A stretch of DNA of 64,000 nucleotides from the NCBI GenBank assembly GCA_030248215.1, contig JASANG010000258.1, forward strand, positions 106,128 through 170,127, read 5' to 3'. Positions 27,346 to 38,907 of the stretch are shown piece after piece; within the stretch, counting starts at the first letter, position 1; every line of letters starts with the position of its first letter. This DNA is from Enoplolaimus lenunculus. Lineage: Eukaryota > Nematoda > Enoplea > Enoplida > Thoracostomopsidae. The notes under the pieces were generated by a model, which worked only from the letters and a program-made list of their open reading frames with translations, was not told where the DNA came from and did not search any database. Position numbers and translations under genes: made by a program.

Positions 27346-28150
27346 TATATTTTTATTTCACACATGTGTATAGGTATAGTTTCAGACAGTTGAATAAAAT
27401 GAGAAAGCGATCCTTATATATGGTCAACATATGGCACTGTATAAAATAACCCAATCAAACTGGCCCATATCGGGCGCTTACGTATAGGATACGCCGTTCG
27501 TCCTTGGTATAGTTTTTATATCGAGTCTATTCTAAAAGGGCAACACGGTTTCAAACAACCCGGGTCTACAACCCGAATGCGTACGTCAGCCTATGACAGT
27601 TTAGTGTAAGTCTCAGTTTGAAGCCTAAAGTATAGTTTGGTCACGGGTGTACACAAAGAGGGGATACGTCAGTGTTGAAAATTGTAAAAAAAATGAGATA
27701 AAGCGAAAATAGAAGGATTTATAATCCTGATGAATCTAAACTGTTCGATATCAAAAAATTCAAGTTCACTCGCCAAGTTTTACACGGGGGGCGAAACTGA
27801 AATCATCAGTGCTATGCCCTTAGGGTTTTAGGTTTCAAATCAGGCCAAACTGTGTTTTTGTTGACGGGGGGGGTTGATAGCCGATATCTATGCAGTCTTT
27901 TTTTTGGGTTTGCGCTGAAAACTTGATTGTCTTCTGTATGAGAATGTGTGTTATTTGTTCAGATTACGGATTTGACCAGAAGTATTACAGTTGAAACAAT
28001 GCTTATACAGTTTTATAGGCTTTTGGTGTTTTGTCTTGTAAAAGATGGCAAAATTTGCTCGCTACGTTCGCCCACGAACAAAACTTTTACTTCAAAATTT
28101 ATATTACTGTCGAACGGAAAATATGGTTATGTCAACAGATTGTAAGCGGT
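27346..28150. other. No feature recognised
   Basis: Mixed unique-looking sequence; no repeat family or gene that I can support. Confidence 0.45.
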
Positions 28151-28154
28151 TTTT

Positions 28155-28515
28155 AAATTTATTATATTTTGTTTTTATATAATTTTTTTATTTTGTTTTT
28201 ATACTGATTTTAATTTGTTTTTATGTTATTTTATTTTGTTTTTATTTTATTTTGTTTTGTAATATTTTATTTTGTTTTTATACTGATTTGAATTTGTTTT
28301 TATGTTATTTTATTTTGTTTTTATTTTATTTTGTTTTGTAATATTTTATTTTGTTTTTATACTGATTTTAATTTGTTTTTATGTTATTTTATTTTGTTTT
28401 TATATTGTTTTGTTTTGTTTTTATATTATTTTATTTTGTTTTTGTATTATTTTGTTTTGTTTTTATTTTATTTTGTTTTATGATATACTTTTATTTTGTT
28501 TTATGCTATTTTTTA
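28155..28515. repeat. T-rich tandem array (TTTTATTTTGTTTTTATA-type)
   Basis: Repeated TTTTATTTTGTTTTTATACT and TTTTATGTTATTTTATTTTG blocks, with a larger period of about 95-100 bp. Confidence 0.9.
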
Positions 28516-28695
28516 GTGTTTACAGACCCGCAGTTGTTTAAACTATCAATATTAGTATAGAATTGTTGAGTTTATTTATCGATAACATTTTTGATTCTGT
28601 GCGATTTCGTTAATATAAAAGCCGTTGGCAAAATTCAAATTATTATTTTAACCTTAACCTTTAATATGACCGTTAAAGTTTCTGTAGCTATTAGC

Positions 28696-28914
28696 GGCTC
28701 ATGTAAAGATCAGGGTCGGAACGTTTTTCGGTGGGACTAGAAAAGAGTAAGCTTAAGGTTTGGACTAATTTTTTTTTCTTGGCTTAGGCTTACCCTTTGG
28801 CTTAGGAATAAACTCATTCTTACGCTTAGGTTTAGAATTAGGCTATAGGCTTAGGCTTAGTCTTAAGCTTATGATACTCTTCCGCCTCTGTTCTTTACAT
28901 TAGCCGATAGAAGC
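28696..28914 (-). mobile_element. Family A MITE
   Basis: GGCTCATGTAAAGATCAGGG at the left and TTCTTTACATTAGCC at the right. Confidence 0.75.
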
Positions 28915-28919
28915 CTAAC

Positions 28920-29075
28920 AGGTCTGTAGCCAAGTGCAGGGCATGCGTGCTGAACCCGTCTTGAACAAACTTGACACTCCCTAGAAAATTTTCAATTTTG
29001 CTTGTAAGTCAACAAACGCCCTTGTATTCCCCTCCTGAAAATAGTTTTCGCATTTCACTAGCAAGGACGGGCTTG
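28920..29075 (+). mobile_element. Family F MITE
   Basis: GGTCTGTAGCCAAGTGCAGG at the left, AATTTTGCTTGTAAGTCAAC core, AGCAAGGACGGGCTTG at the right. Confidence 0.65.
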
Positions 29076-29214
29076 AAGCCTAAGCTTCACAGTAAGGATA
29101 AACCTATAACTAAGCCTAGGGTAGCGACATCTTACGTTGAATAAAATGTTACGGGTCTGAGAATTTTACAAACCTTAATGTAAAGTGACCATTGTTCTGG
29201 CTTATTTGATTGGC

Positions 29215-29354
29215 GGCCCGTGTATAGAACAGGGCCGGAACAGTAGTATAAGCATAATCCTAAGCCTAAGCCTAAGCAAAAAATGAGTCTAAAGCTTAAA
29301 CTGACTCTATTATAGCTCTTCCGGAAAACGATCCGGCCCTGTTCTATGCATGGA
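29215..29354 (+). mobile_element. Family A MITE, short
   Basis: GGCCCGTGTATAGAACAGGG at the left and CCGGCCCTGTTCTATGCATG at the right; only about three CCTAAG units. Confidence 0.8.
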
Positions 29355-29599
29355 CCTGATTGTCTATAGAAATAAAGCTGATGTGACAGTCATTTTCATG
29401 AATTTTATACTATGAAAAGCATCGCAACCAATGGCAAATAACACATCTTGCGCCATAATAAATTAACCAGTGAACTTTAATAAGCGATTTTACTTTACAA
29501 ATAATTCCATTTTGCTTGCATTGGTCAGGAATTGTACCCAAAAGCAAAATGTCGAAAAATCGATGCTTAACTGCATTTGAAGGTTTATGCTTAGGTTTA

Positions 29600-29990
29600 G
29601 GCTCAGATTCGTTATGATTGGCGGAGTTTTTAGGCTTGGATTTGGGCTCAGATTCGTTATGATTGGCGGAGTTTTTAGGCTTGGATTTGGGCTCAGATTC
29701 GTTATGATTGGCGGAGTTTTTAGGCTTGGATTTGGGCTCAGATTCGTTATGATTGGCGGAGTTTTTAGGCTTGGATTTGGGCTCAGATTCGTTATGATTG
29801 GCGGAGTTTTTAGGCTTGGATTTGTGCTCAGATTCGTTATGATTGGCGGAGTTTTTAGGCTGGGATTTGGGCTCAGATTCGTTATGATTGGCGGAGTTTT
29901 TAGGCTTGGATTTGGGCTCAGATTCGTTATGATTGGCGAAGTTTTTAGGCTTGGATTTGGGCTCAGATTCGTTAAGATTTGGCGGAGTTT
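29600..29990. repeat. 45-bp tandem array, about 8.5 copies
   Basis: Unit joins ATTCGTTATGATTGGCGGAG and TTTTTAGGCTTGGATTTGGG then CTCAG. It contains a TTAGGC and probably grew from a family A or B fragment (TTATGCTTAGGTTTAGGCTC at the left edge). 45 bp gives an open 15-codon repeat that should not be taken for a gene. Confidence 0.93.
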
Positions 29991-29994
29991 ATGT

Positions 29995-30370
29995 TGGAGA
30001 TACTAAAAAAAGTATCCAAATTTGTATTTTGGATGATTTTCTCGTTTTATACTGCATTTTCTTAACCGCAGATTTTGTATTTAAATAATTGCTAAAATCA
30101 AACGCTACCGTATTAAACCGCTATTAGGAAACCGTTTTTAGTGTTTGTCAAAACACTACTGTAACATCAGTGTTTAAGCTAACTTCTTAAACCATTCGTA
30201 GTATGTACCACGGGTTTCTGACAGGTATTGTACAATCAATCAACCCAGTCAGGGCGGCGCTATACTTTTGATGACGTCTGACGCCGTCCGTCGCCGTTCT
30301 GCACCGAACGGCAACGGTGGCCTGCTACAGTCTGCGATATTTCTTGTGAATGCATATGGTGATAGGTGCT
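29995..30370. other. No feature recognised
   Basis: Unique-looking sequence with a short GC-richer patch (CGTCTGACGCCGTCCGTCGC) at about 30274. Confidence 0.45.
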
Positions 30371-30808
30371 ACTGTAGTGACCCGAATACGAGGAGGGACT
30401 GATATTTATTTGGCTTCTGCAGAGGGTATCCCTGTTATTCGGTTACGGACTGTTATTTATTTTTAACCCACGCTCCACCGGTCTTTGTTACTGATATATC
30501 CGGTGTTTGAGCTATTCGTTGAATTAAACGTTTGTCTTGTATCAAACACATGAGCAATAATGCGAGGTTATACTTGAGAAAGTACTTTCAAAACTTAAAT
30601 ATGCTTAAAGATTCGAACTGAATTTTATTTCGGTCTGGAGTTATTTTTGCACTACAATTAAAGGCAATTCACATTTATGGACTCTAATTAGGGTTTAGGG
30701 ACTCGATCCGCTTTACGGACTGTTATTAGGGATACGGACCTGTATTAATTGGGAGTCAAAATGGGGACCCCTTCACATTACAATCCCTCTTATTCGGGTC
30801 ATTACAGT
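30371..30808 (-). mobile_element. Family E MITE, intact ends
   Basis: CTGTAGTGACCCGAATACGA at the left and TTATTCGGGTCATTACAG at the right. Confidence 0.82.
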
Positions 30809-31407
30809 CCAGCCATGACATATGAAAAATGGCAAGTTATTTCAGAAAAAAAATACTTATTTATATATTCTTTTATATATTATATGCTATTTAATTCATA
30901 ACCTTGGTATTGTTTTCCAATCTATAAAATTATAATTGGTTCGCATGTGTCTAGCGTTCAGTCCCAATTATCAAATCATGAAACGACCTTTTCGAAAAGT
31001 AAGTGCTTATTTAACCAAATGTTGCATAATTTGGCAATCGTTTGTCAGCAATTTCATCGCTTTAAACGATTACCTTAACGGACTTTACAAAATCGAATTT
31101 TTCAAAAATTCAAATTTGGATGTGACAAGATTATCGGGGTATATATGGAAAGCCCAAATATGCAAAAATTTCGGAGCCACAAAAGTAATGTTTATTTGTA
31201 AAAGTGACTATTTCTTATAATGTCGTAACGAAATTGTGAAAATAAATAACGCCTGTGTGTACCTCTTCCCTATACCCACGCCCCTCAACTCAGCAAGGAC
31301 GTGTTCGCACAGCTGCGATCCCTATGCCCCAAAAAGCCTTTAAGTAACACAAACCGCGGTGCTGGATGGTATTTGGACAAAATTGGACAGACCTTGTCTC
31401 AAACATA
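30809..31407. other. No gene assigned
   Basis: A 94-codon + strand frame (30936-31220) has no recognisable domain and no supporting signals. The remainder is AT-rich. Confidence 0.4.
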
Positions 31408-31627
31408 CACTGCAAAAAACGGTGAGTCAAATTTACTCTCTCCGAAATAGGCTTTACGGGACTACACAAACTGAGTCGAATTCGACTCCGCAGGAGTTAA
31501 ACGTGCGACTGAGTGAGTCGAATTTGACTCAGGCAAAGAGTCAAATTCGACTCACTGACGTCGCACGTTTGACTCTTGAAAAGCCTATTTCGAATAGGAT
31601 CAATTTCACTGACCATTTTTTGCAGTG
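31408..31627. mobile_element. Family C foldback element, well preserved
   Basis: Reference copy. CACTGCAAAAAACGGTGAGT at the left and TGACCATTTTTTGCAGTG at the right, TA outside both. Nested palindromes throughout (GAGTCGAATTCGACTC). Several TGAGTCA/TGACTCA heptamers, the AP-1 consensus, fall in the arms of this family. Confidence 0.88.
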
Positions 31628-31940
31628 TATAGTTTGACAATTTTTTGATAAATGTCAGCCAAAAAGCTGATTAGGTTAACACGAGTAATCAAATGTTATA
31701 TGCCTCTAAACCAGTTGTACCCCGCGTCTGTTCGAATGATTCCAGCCCTCATTAAGTCCAAACTGTATCGTGATTAATAGAAACCGGTAACTCGGTGCAG
31801 TTATAGCCAGCCAAAACCTGAGAAACTTTAAAAATAAATGCGTCAATGTTTTTTTTTCGTCAACCTATCACCAACCGTAGTTCGATCCTGTGCGCAAGTT
31901 TATTTCATTGCTCCGGATGTGATAGTTAACTCAACGCGTT

Positions 31941-34180
31941 GGCCAATGTATAGAACAGGGCCGGAACAGTAGTATAAGCGTATGCCTAAGCCTAAGCCTA
32001 AGCCTAAGCCTAAGCCTAAGCCTAAGCCTAAGCCTAAGCCTAAGCCTAAGCCTAAGCCTAAGCCTAAGCCTAAGCCTAAGCCTGAGCCTAAGCGTAAAAA
32101 CGAGCTTATACCTAAGCGAAACCCCCAAGCCTAAGCTTAAGCCTAAGCGTAAGAATGAGCCTATCCCTAAGGATCAGACTAAGCCTAAGCGTAAGAATGA
32201 GCCTATGCCTAAGCCTAAGCCTAAGCCTAAGCCCTAAGCGTAAGAATAAGAATGAGCCTATGTCTAAAGCCTAAGCCTAAGCCTAAGCCTAAGCGTAAGA
32301 ATGAGCCTATACATAAGCCTAAACCTAAACCTAAGTCTAAAGCGTAAGAATGAGCCTATACCTAAGCCTAAGCCTAAGCCTAAGCCTAAGCGTAAGAATG
32401 AGCGTATACATAAGCCTAAGCCTAAGCCTAAGCCTAAAGCGTAAAAATGAGCCTATACCTAAGCCTAAGCCTAAAAGCCTAAGCGTAAGAATGAGCCTAT
32501 ACCTAAGCCTAAGCCTAAGCGTAAAAATGAGCCTATACCTAAGCCTAAACCTAAGCGTAAGAGTGAGCCTATACATAAGTCTAAACCTAAGCCTAAGCCT
32601 AAAGTGTAAGAATGAGCCTATACCTAAGCCTAGGCCTAAGCCTAAGCGTAAAAATGAGCCAATACCCAAGCCTAAGCCTTAGTCTAAGCGTAAGAATGAG
32701 CCTATACATAAGCCTAAACCTAAACCTAAGCCTAAAGCGTAAGAATGAGCCTATACATAAGCCTAAACCTAAACCTAAGCCTAAAGCGTAAGAATGAGCC
32801 TATACATAAGCCTAAACCTAAGCCTAAGCCTAAAGCGTAAGAATAAGCCTATACCTAAGCCTAAGCGTAAGAATGAGCCTATACCTAAGCCTAAGCCTAA
32901 GCCTAAGCGTAAGAATGAGCCTATACATAAGCCTAAACCTAAACCTAAGTCTAAAGCGTAAGAATGAGCCTATACCTAAGCCTAAGCCTAAGCCTAAGCC
33001 TAAGCGTAAGAATGAGCGTATACATAAGCCTAAGCCTAAGCCTAAGCCTAAAGCGTAAAAATGAGCCTATACCTAAGCCTAAGCCTAAAAGCCTAAGCGT
33101 AAGAATGAGCCTATACCTAAGCCTAAGCCTAAGCGTAAAAATGAGCCTATACCTAAGCCTAAACCTAAGCGTAAGAGTGAGCCTATACATAAGTCTAAAC
33201 CTAAGCCTAAGCCTAAAGTGTAAGAATGAGCCTATACCTAAGCCTAGGCCTAAGCCTAAGCGTAAATATGAGCCAATACCCAAGCCTAAGCCTTAGTCTA
33301 AGCGTAAGAATGAGCCTATACATAAGCCTAAACCTAAACCTAAGCCTAAAGCGTAAGAATGAGCCTATACATAAGCCTAAACCTAAACCTAAGCCTAAAG
33401 CGTAAGAATGAGCCTATACCTAAGCCTAAGCCTAAGCCTAAGCGTAAGAATGAGCCTATACCTAAGCCTAAGCCTAAGTCTAAGCGTAAGAATGAGCCTA
33501 TACATAAGCCTAAACCTAAGCCTAAGCCTAAAGCGTAAAAATGAGCCTATACCTAAGCCTAAGCCTAAGCCTAAGCTTAAGCCTAAACCTAAGCCTAAAG
33601 CGTAAGAATGAGCCTATACCTAAGCCTAAGCCTAAGTCTAAGCGTAAGAATGAGCCTATACATAAGCCTAAGCCTAAGCCTAAGCCTAAGCGTAAGAATG
33701 AGCCTGTACCTAAGCCTAAGCCTAAGCGTAAGAATGAGCCTATACATAAGCCTAAACCTAAGCCTAAGCCTAAGCGTAAGCCTAAGCGTAAGAATGAGCC
33801 TGTACCTAAGCCTAAGCCTAAGCGTAGGAATGAGCCTATACATAAGCCTAAACCTAAGCCTAAGCCTAAGCGTAGGAATGAGCCTATACATAAGCCTAAA
33901 CCTAAGCCTAAGCCTAAGCCTAAGCCTAAGCCTAAGCGTAAGAATGAGCCTGTACCTAAGCCTAAGCCTAAGCGTAAGAATGAGCCTGTACCTAAGCCTA
34001 AGCCTAAGCGTAAGAATGAGCCTGTACCTAAGCCTAAGCCTAAGCGTAAGAATGAGCCTGTACCTAAGCCTAAGCCTAAGCCTTATGCCTAAGCCTAAGC
34101 AAAAAACTTAGACTAAAGCTTAAAATAACTCTATCACACTCCCGTTGGGAAATGTTCCAATCCTGTTCTATACATGAGCC
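31941..34180 (+). mobile_element. Family A MITE enlarged to about 2.2 kb by its core
   Basis: GGCCAATGTATAGAACAGGG at the left, and a normal family A tail at the right (TAGACTAAAGCTTAAAATAA then CCTGTTCTATACATGAGCC). The ends are those of the other, about 200-bp, copies, so the whole array is an internal expansion of one element. Confidence 0.85.
31981..34100 (+). repeat. About 2.1-kb (CCTAAG)n-based array with 614-bp higher-order duplication
   Basis: It starts with about 17 pure CCTAAG hexamers (about 31981-32080) and then alternates CGTAAGAATGAGCCTATAC spacers with 2-9 CCTAAG units. A 110-residue artificial frame at 32350-32682 recurs at 32964-33296 with one residue changed, so a 614-bp block was duplicated. 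CCTAAG read on the other strand is CTTAGG, i.e. (TTAGGC)n. Confidence 0.95.
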
Positions 34181-35557
34181 AAGCTCAATTCTATATATAG
34201 GAGCCAAGCGTTTAACCGATTGCGCCATTGATGTCAATTTCAGACTGCAGTCGATTATACTAGCGTATATTCAATACAGTGTTTTTTTCGTGCAAACAAT
34301 GCAATCACAGTGCAAAACTATGAATGATTTCTAAAAATTTGCTAAAAAATTATTGATGAACAGAAGCTTTGAATTGATATAATTATTAAGCATTTCGCTT
34401 GATTACCTAAGTTATGAGCGTTACCTTTGAACATAGCAGGCTTCAATTTTTGCCGATATATTTTTTGGTTAGGAATACGGCTTTATCGCAATACGTATAT
34501 ACTGACCTTATGTAAACCATAATCGCTGCCTTACGTGCAGACTTTGATCTTGAAGATCTTCAAGGCATCTCTAGTCAGGGTAGTAGCCAACTGAACAATG
34601 CTTTGGTAAAAATTTGCGGTTCGGATTCAGATTCGGTTGTGAAAAAGCCAAATCCAAGAGCCAAATCCAACAATGTTCGCTAATATTTGTTTTTGATTTG
34701 TAAAATAAAAATTTTAAATAACTTGTAATATAAAATTAATTTTTTTTGTTTCAGGTTACAAATCTCAAAACTGAGGTCGGGCATTAAATATTTGAGACTT
34801 TCTCAAATAATCAATTTTATTAATTTTGCAGGTCAAAACGCAATATTGGAATTTTATTAAGTTGATATTTAATTAAGATTATATTCTGAAACAAATAATA
34901 CAATTGTTTGATAAGATGTCGGTTCAAACGGGTGGAATTCAACAGAGGAAGTCATTCTACCTTGACTGGGGTCAGGAAAAACATACAGGGGAAGAATTAT
35001 ATCGTGAGCGGAGAAAAATTAAATTAGTATAATTTAGTCGAATTTATCCGGGGGGAAGAATTAAACCCGCGGGGAGAATTTTACCGTGAGCAGGGGAGCA
35101 ATTAAACAAATTCAATCTTCCGGGGGTGAAAAATTAAACGTGTGTGGGAAGAATTATTCTATGACACCGGTATTTCTATAACGAAAACCGAATAAACAGA
35201 CACCGACTTTACCGGTAGTGGAAACGGATATCCGGTTGCACCGATGCATTTCAAATGACTTTCAAACAGTGTTCAAACGTTTCTAAAGGGTCCAAAATGG
35301 ATCTGGGACGCTGAGCCATCACGTTGATCCCTCTCTGGCTGTTGGATCGCAAATATGGTTGTCATTATACCTGAAAAAAATTTTTGCGATGAACCCAGAA
35401 ATTATTTGGCTGGCAGTTTAAATTGTCATTCGTGTGGATTTATGACTGCAGTATTGCATAAACCAACAGCAATCACGTGTTTAGGTTTGTAAACCTGGGC
35501 TTGACTTGTTACCTCTCGCTTAAGTTTTGGCTTGTTAGGCACAGATAATATTTACAT
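34181..35557. other. No gene; AT-rich with one short odd patch
   Basis: About 34920-35160 has repeated GGGGAAGAATTA/GGGGAGAATTTTACCGTGAG purine-rich phrases of unclear origin, followed by a family J-like ACCGGTATTTC/TATCCGGTTGCACC patch (about 35165-35245). Confidence 0.4.
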
Positions 35558-35872
35558 ACTGTAGTGACCCGAATAAGTAGGAATAATAAGAGATGGTCCC
35601 GACTTTGAGTCTCAATCAGTAGGCGCCCTAATAAGAGTCCGTAAGCGGATAGAGTCCCTAAACCATAATTAGAGTCCATAAATGTCAATTTTTCCAATTT
35701 GTAATGCGAAATTGAAACCAGGACAGCGAAACTTTAAAGCATGTTTAAGTTTTGAAATGTGCATTTCTAAGCATAACGTTGCATTATAGTTAAAGCTTTT
35801 GATACAAGACAAATTGCAATACCGGATGAATATAAGTAACGAAGGGCGGCGTATGGTGGTAAAACCTACGTT
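35558..35872 (+). mobile_element. Family E MITE, right end lost
   Basis: CTGTAGTGACCCGAATAAGT at the left; matches the family to about GCGGCGTATGGTGG. Confidence 0.72.
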
Positions 35873-35987
35873 ATTGTCTGCTTTATATCTGGTCAGGTGC
35901 TTTTGGGTTTGAAATTCTGTAATTTCTTTGAGCTTTCATGTGTAAAATTCATTGAAGCTATAACGCAAAACTTCATTAAAGAGCAGC

Positions 35988-36063
35988 AAAAATAGTCTAA
36001 AGCTTAAGCATACTCTATTTACAGTCCCGTAGACAACCGTTCCGCCGTTGATTTTTACATGAA
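35988..36063 (+). mobile_element. Family A right-end fragment
   Basis: AGTCTAAAGCTTAAGCATAC followed by ACCGTTCCGCCGTTGATTTT. Confidence 0.6.
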
Positions 36064-36490
36064 CCAACAGTTGGATAAGCATTTAGTTAGCAAAATGTTC
36101 AAATATGTACACTTGAATAAGGATCAGAAAATCAACCCATAGTCTCTAAATTTAAACCTTAATTTTATCTAAAAACGTAATATTTTTAAAATTATATTTT
36201 ATGAACATATATTTTTATATATTTGTGTCACAGCCGAAATTTCAAAAGTCTGTGGTATGTCTTCTTAACCAGCATAGCTCAAGTGTGCCGGTTCATAATA
36301 AAGGGTACAAAATCTATTTTCGGCTCCGACATTTGTTGTGTAATTCGTCGAATTTGCGTGATTCACATTAGCATTGTTAAATATTGTTTATATTTGTATT
36401 TTTTAAAGTGAAAGCAAAGATTTTAAATTTTTTCTCGGTCGTTAAGTTTTGGTATTAACAAAGTCGTAAAATCGCTTTGAGTATTTTTTG

Positions 36491-36731
36491 GGCCAATGTT
36501 ACTTTTAAGGTCGTAACAGTAGATTCAGCGTATTACTAAGTGTAAGTCTAAGCCTACGCGTTGCAAAAGTATGTTTCTCTAAGCCTAAGCGTTAGCGTAA
36601 CCGTTGCAAAAGCGTATTCCTAAGCCTAATGCTAATCCTAAGCATAAAAGCAAAAAATGCCGTCTAGAATGTAAGCCTACTCTTTTACAGACCCATCAAA
36701 AACCGGGACGGTCTTAAAAGTAACATGGGCC
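36491..36731 (+). mobile_element. Family B MITE
   Basis: GGCCAATGTTACTTTTAAGG at the left, TCTTAAAAGTAACATGGGCC at the right. Confidence 0.8.
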
Positions 36732-37607
36732 GGGCTTTTTTATATATTTTTTAGGATATTTTTGGCACTTTTATAAGTTTATCTGCGTGGGATCAGGCCC
36801 GAAGCCAGTTCAGCATGCTAGGAGAGTCTATGGACATTTAAGAAAGCGTATGCTTGATTTTAAACATGAGTTAGCAGCGGTGTTAAAATTCGTCCACGGG
36901 CACAACGTTCACCGCCGTCAGAAAATTGTTTGTGATAAAGCGGTAAGACTCTACCTTACAATTTTTCCCTTCACAAAATTAGCACATAAATAGCATATAT
37001 TAAAAATTGTGTTTCATAATATTCGTCAGCCCTCCGCGTCACAAATTTCAGCAACTGGAGCAGTCCAGAGGCAGACGCTCCCTAGGCCTAAGCGAATCCT
37101 GCTCTATCCGTTTGCTACGGCCTGTTTAGCGCCTATTTCGATGTCTCCGGCAGAAAACATCGGTCGGATGGACTTTTGTGGGGAAAAAATATCCAACTAA
37201 GCGAATATCTGAAAGCTAAAAGATTTGGCTTGGCGGAAATTTTCGGGATTTTATATATTGCTTATGAATTATGCTCGCCGAAAGCACGAATTAGGGGTCA
37301 GGCGTGGGATCACACCGTGATACTTCAGAGAGTCCCAGTGTCTTTGAGTTTGCGCATAGCAACCTACTTGTAGGCATAGCAAATGTGACCTATTTCAACT
37401 ATTTTGTAATAAAATGAAGTTTAAAATATTTGTAGCCTAAAAACGGTATTTCAAATAATAATAGAATAAATTTGAACTAAACGTGTGATTTGGTAAAATT
37501 AACTTAGGTTTCTGATCTCGGGTCAAATATAAACCAGTTTACAGGTTCGCACTCGTAAACAATACCGATTACAAAACATTGATTTTGCCCGGCTTTCGAC
37601 CGAGATT
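36732..37607. other. No gene assigned; repeat fragment at the left
   Basis: About 36895-37055 holds the AGACTCTACCTTACAATTTT / TCACAAATTTCAGCAACTGG type repeat also seen at 10677. The 63-codon frame at 37009-37200 overlaps it and is not supported. Confidence 0.4.
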
Positions 37608-37700
37608 ACTGTAGTGACCCGAATAACAGGGAACAATAATAGGGTTTCCGATTCTGATTCGTAATTAACACAGGATTACATGTCACGTTTAAAGTCCGTA
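37608..37700 (+). mobile_element. Family E left-end fragment
   Basis: CTGTAGTGACCCGAATAACA at the left, then diverged. Confidence 0.55.
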
Positions 37701-37810
37701 AATCAACGGTTGCACATTAAGGTCAACCGAGTTGTATTAATTATTTTTTTAATTATTCAATTTTTCCAGGTCCACAAATAAAATAAAGTTAGAAAATTAA
37801 AATTTTACAG

Positions 37811-37865
37811 AGTCGCGATCATACACTCGAGTCATCGGCGTCGGCATTTTTTGCAACTTCAACGC

Positions 37866-37900
<35 letters not shown>

Positions 37901-38045
37901 CTGCAACATCAAAAATCGCGTCAAACTGCAAGCGATCCGTCAAAATCGCAATCACAAGAACGTTTACCGACATCAACCGCTGCTTACGCAACTGCTGGTG
38001 TCATGTCAACAATTCCGGTTCCGTTTTCGTTCAAAATTAATACGG
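37811..38045 (+). CDS. Candidate internal exon with a 12-residue polyglutamine tract, gene unknown
   Basis: An acceptor-like AATTTTACAG ends at 37810 and a consensus donor GTAAGT starts at 38046; the 235 bp between are open. Reading AGT as the first codon gives SRDHTLESSASAFFATST, twelve Gln from CAA codons, LQHQKSRQTASDPSKSQSQE, RLPTSTAAYATAGVMSTIPV and PFSFKINT plus one base. Ser/Thr/Gln-rich text with mixed codons outside the CAA run looks like a disordered protein segment. A second frame (polyAsn) is also open, so the frame is not proved. I do not recognise the protein, and no upstream partner exon was found. Confidence 0.45.
37865..37900 (+). repeat. (CAA)12 microsatellite
   Basis: Twelve perfect CAA triplets inside the candidate exon, followed by CTG CAA CAT CAA. 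Confidence 0.97.
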
Positions 38046-38113
38046 GTAAGTGTCATTCGGACATTGTCAGACCATATTTGCTCGATCACGCATAGAGTGG
38101 CTGCGAAATAGGA

Positions 38114-38532
38114 CGGTATTGACCCGAATAAGAAAGGGGGTCCCCATTTTGAGTCCCAATCAATAGGAGTCTGTATCTCTAATAAGAATCTCTAAACTCT
38201 AATTACAGTCCATAAATGACAATTATCCCTAATTGTAGCGCATAAATGACTCCAGGACCAAATAAAGTTGAGTTCGAAACTTTAAAGCATACTTTATGTT
38301 TTGAAAGTAACAATCCAAAGTATAACCTTGCATTATCGCTCAAGCTTTTGATGCAAGGCAAAAACGTTTAGTTCAACGAATAGTTGCAGTACCGGATATA
38401 TATCAGTAACGAATGGTAGCGGAGGGCGGGTTAAAAATAAATAACAGTCCGTAACCGAATAACAAGGTTTGGGTACCCTCTGGAGAGGTCAAATAAATAT
38501 CAGTCGCCCCCTCTTATTCGGGTCACTACAGT
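38114..38532 (+). mobile_element. Family E MITE
   Basis: GTATTGACCCGAATAAGAAA at the left and TTATTCGGGTCACTACAG at the right. It starts about 68 bp after the candidate exon's donor. Confidence 0.8.
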
Positions 38533-38742
38533 ACACAATGAGCAGTGTTCAACAATTATTACGCGTAAACGCAGTGTAAAGTCTTGAGAGATACTCGACT
38601 GCCACAAGCTCTTAGTCGATCGACAACGACCAACACTCTCGATCTGAAAGATCAGAGTTCAGATCATACGTTGAACTTAGAATTCAGCTGGAATTATAAA
38701 TATTAATGCACGGGATTGGTAAATGTAAAATTTGGGCACATG

Positions 38743-38907
38743 CGGGTCCTTAGCCAAGGGGTGCCGAGGGGAGCTCAGTCTCCTATGGAAATTTTTACGC
38801 CTCCCAGAAAGTTTTCAACCTTGCTTGTAACTCATTGATAACCCTTGAAAGCCCGTCTTGAAAATTTTTTAGCCCATCCTAGCAAGGCGAGCTGGCTACA
38901 GGCGTGG
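38743..38907 (+). mobile_element. Family F MITE
   Basis: GGGTCCTTAGCCAAGGGGTG at the left, TTTTCAACCTTGCTTGTAAC core, GAGCTGGCTACAGGC at the right. Confidence 0.72.

Noticed and set aside
31931-34111. Many LSLSLS / PKPKPK / RLRLRL frames
   Set aside because: All are translations of the CCTAAG hexamer and its spacer; they occur on both strands wherever family A or B cores are long.
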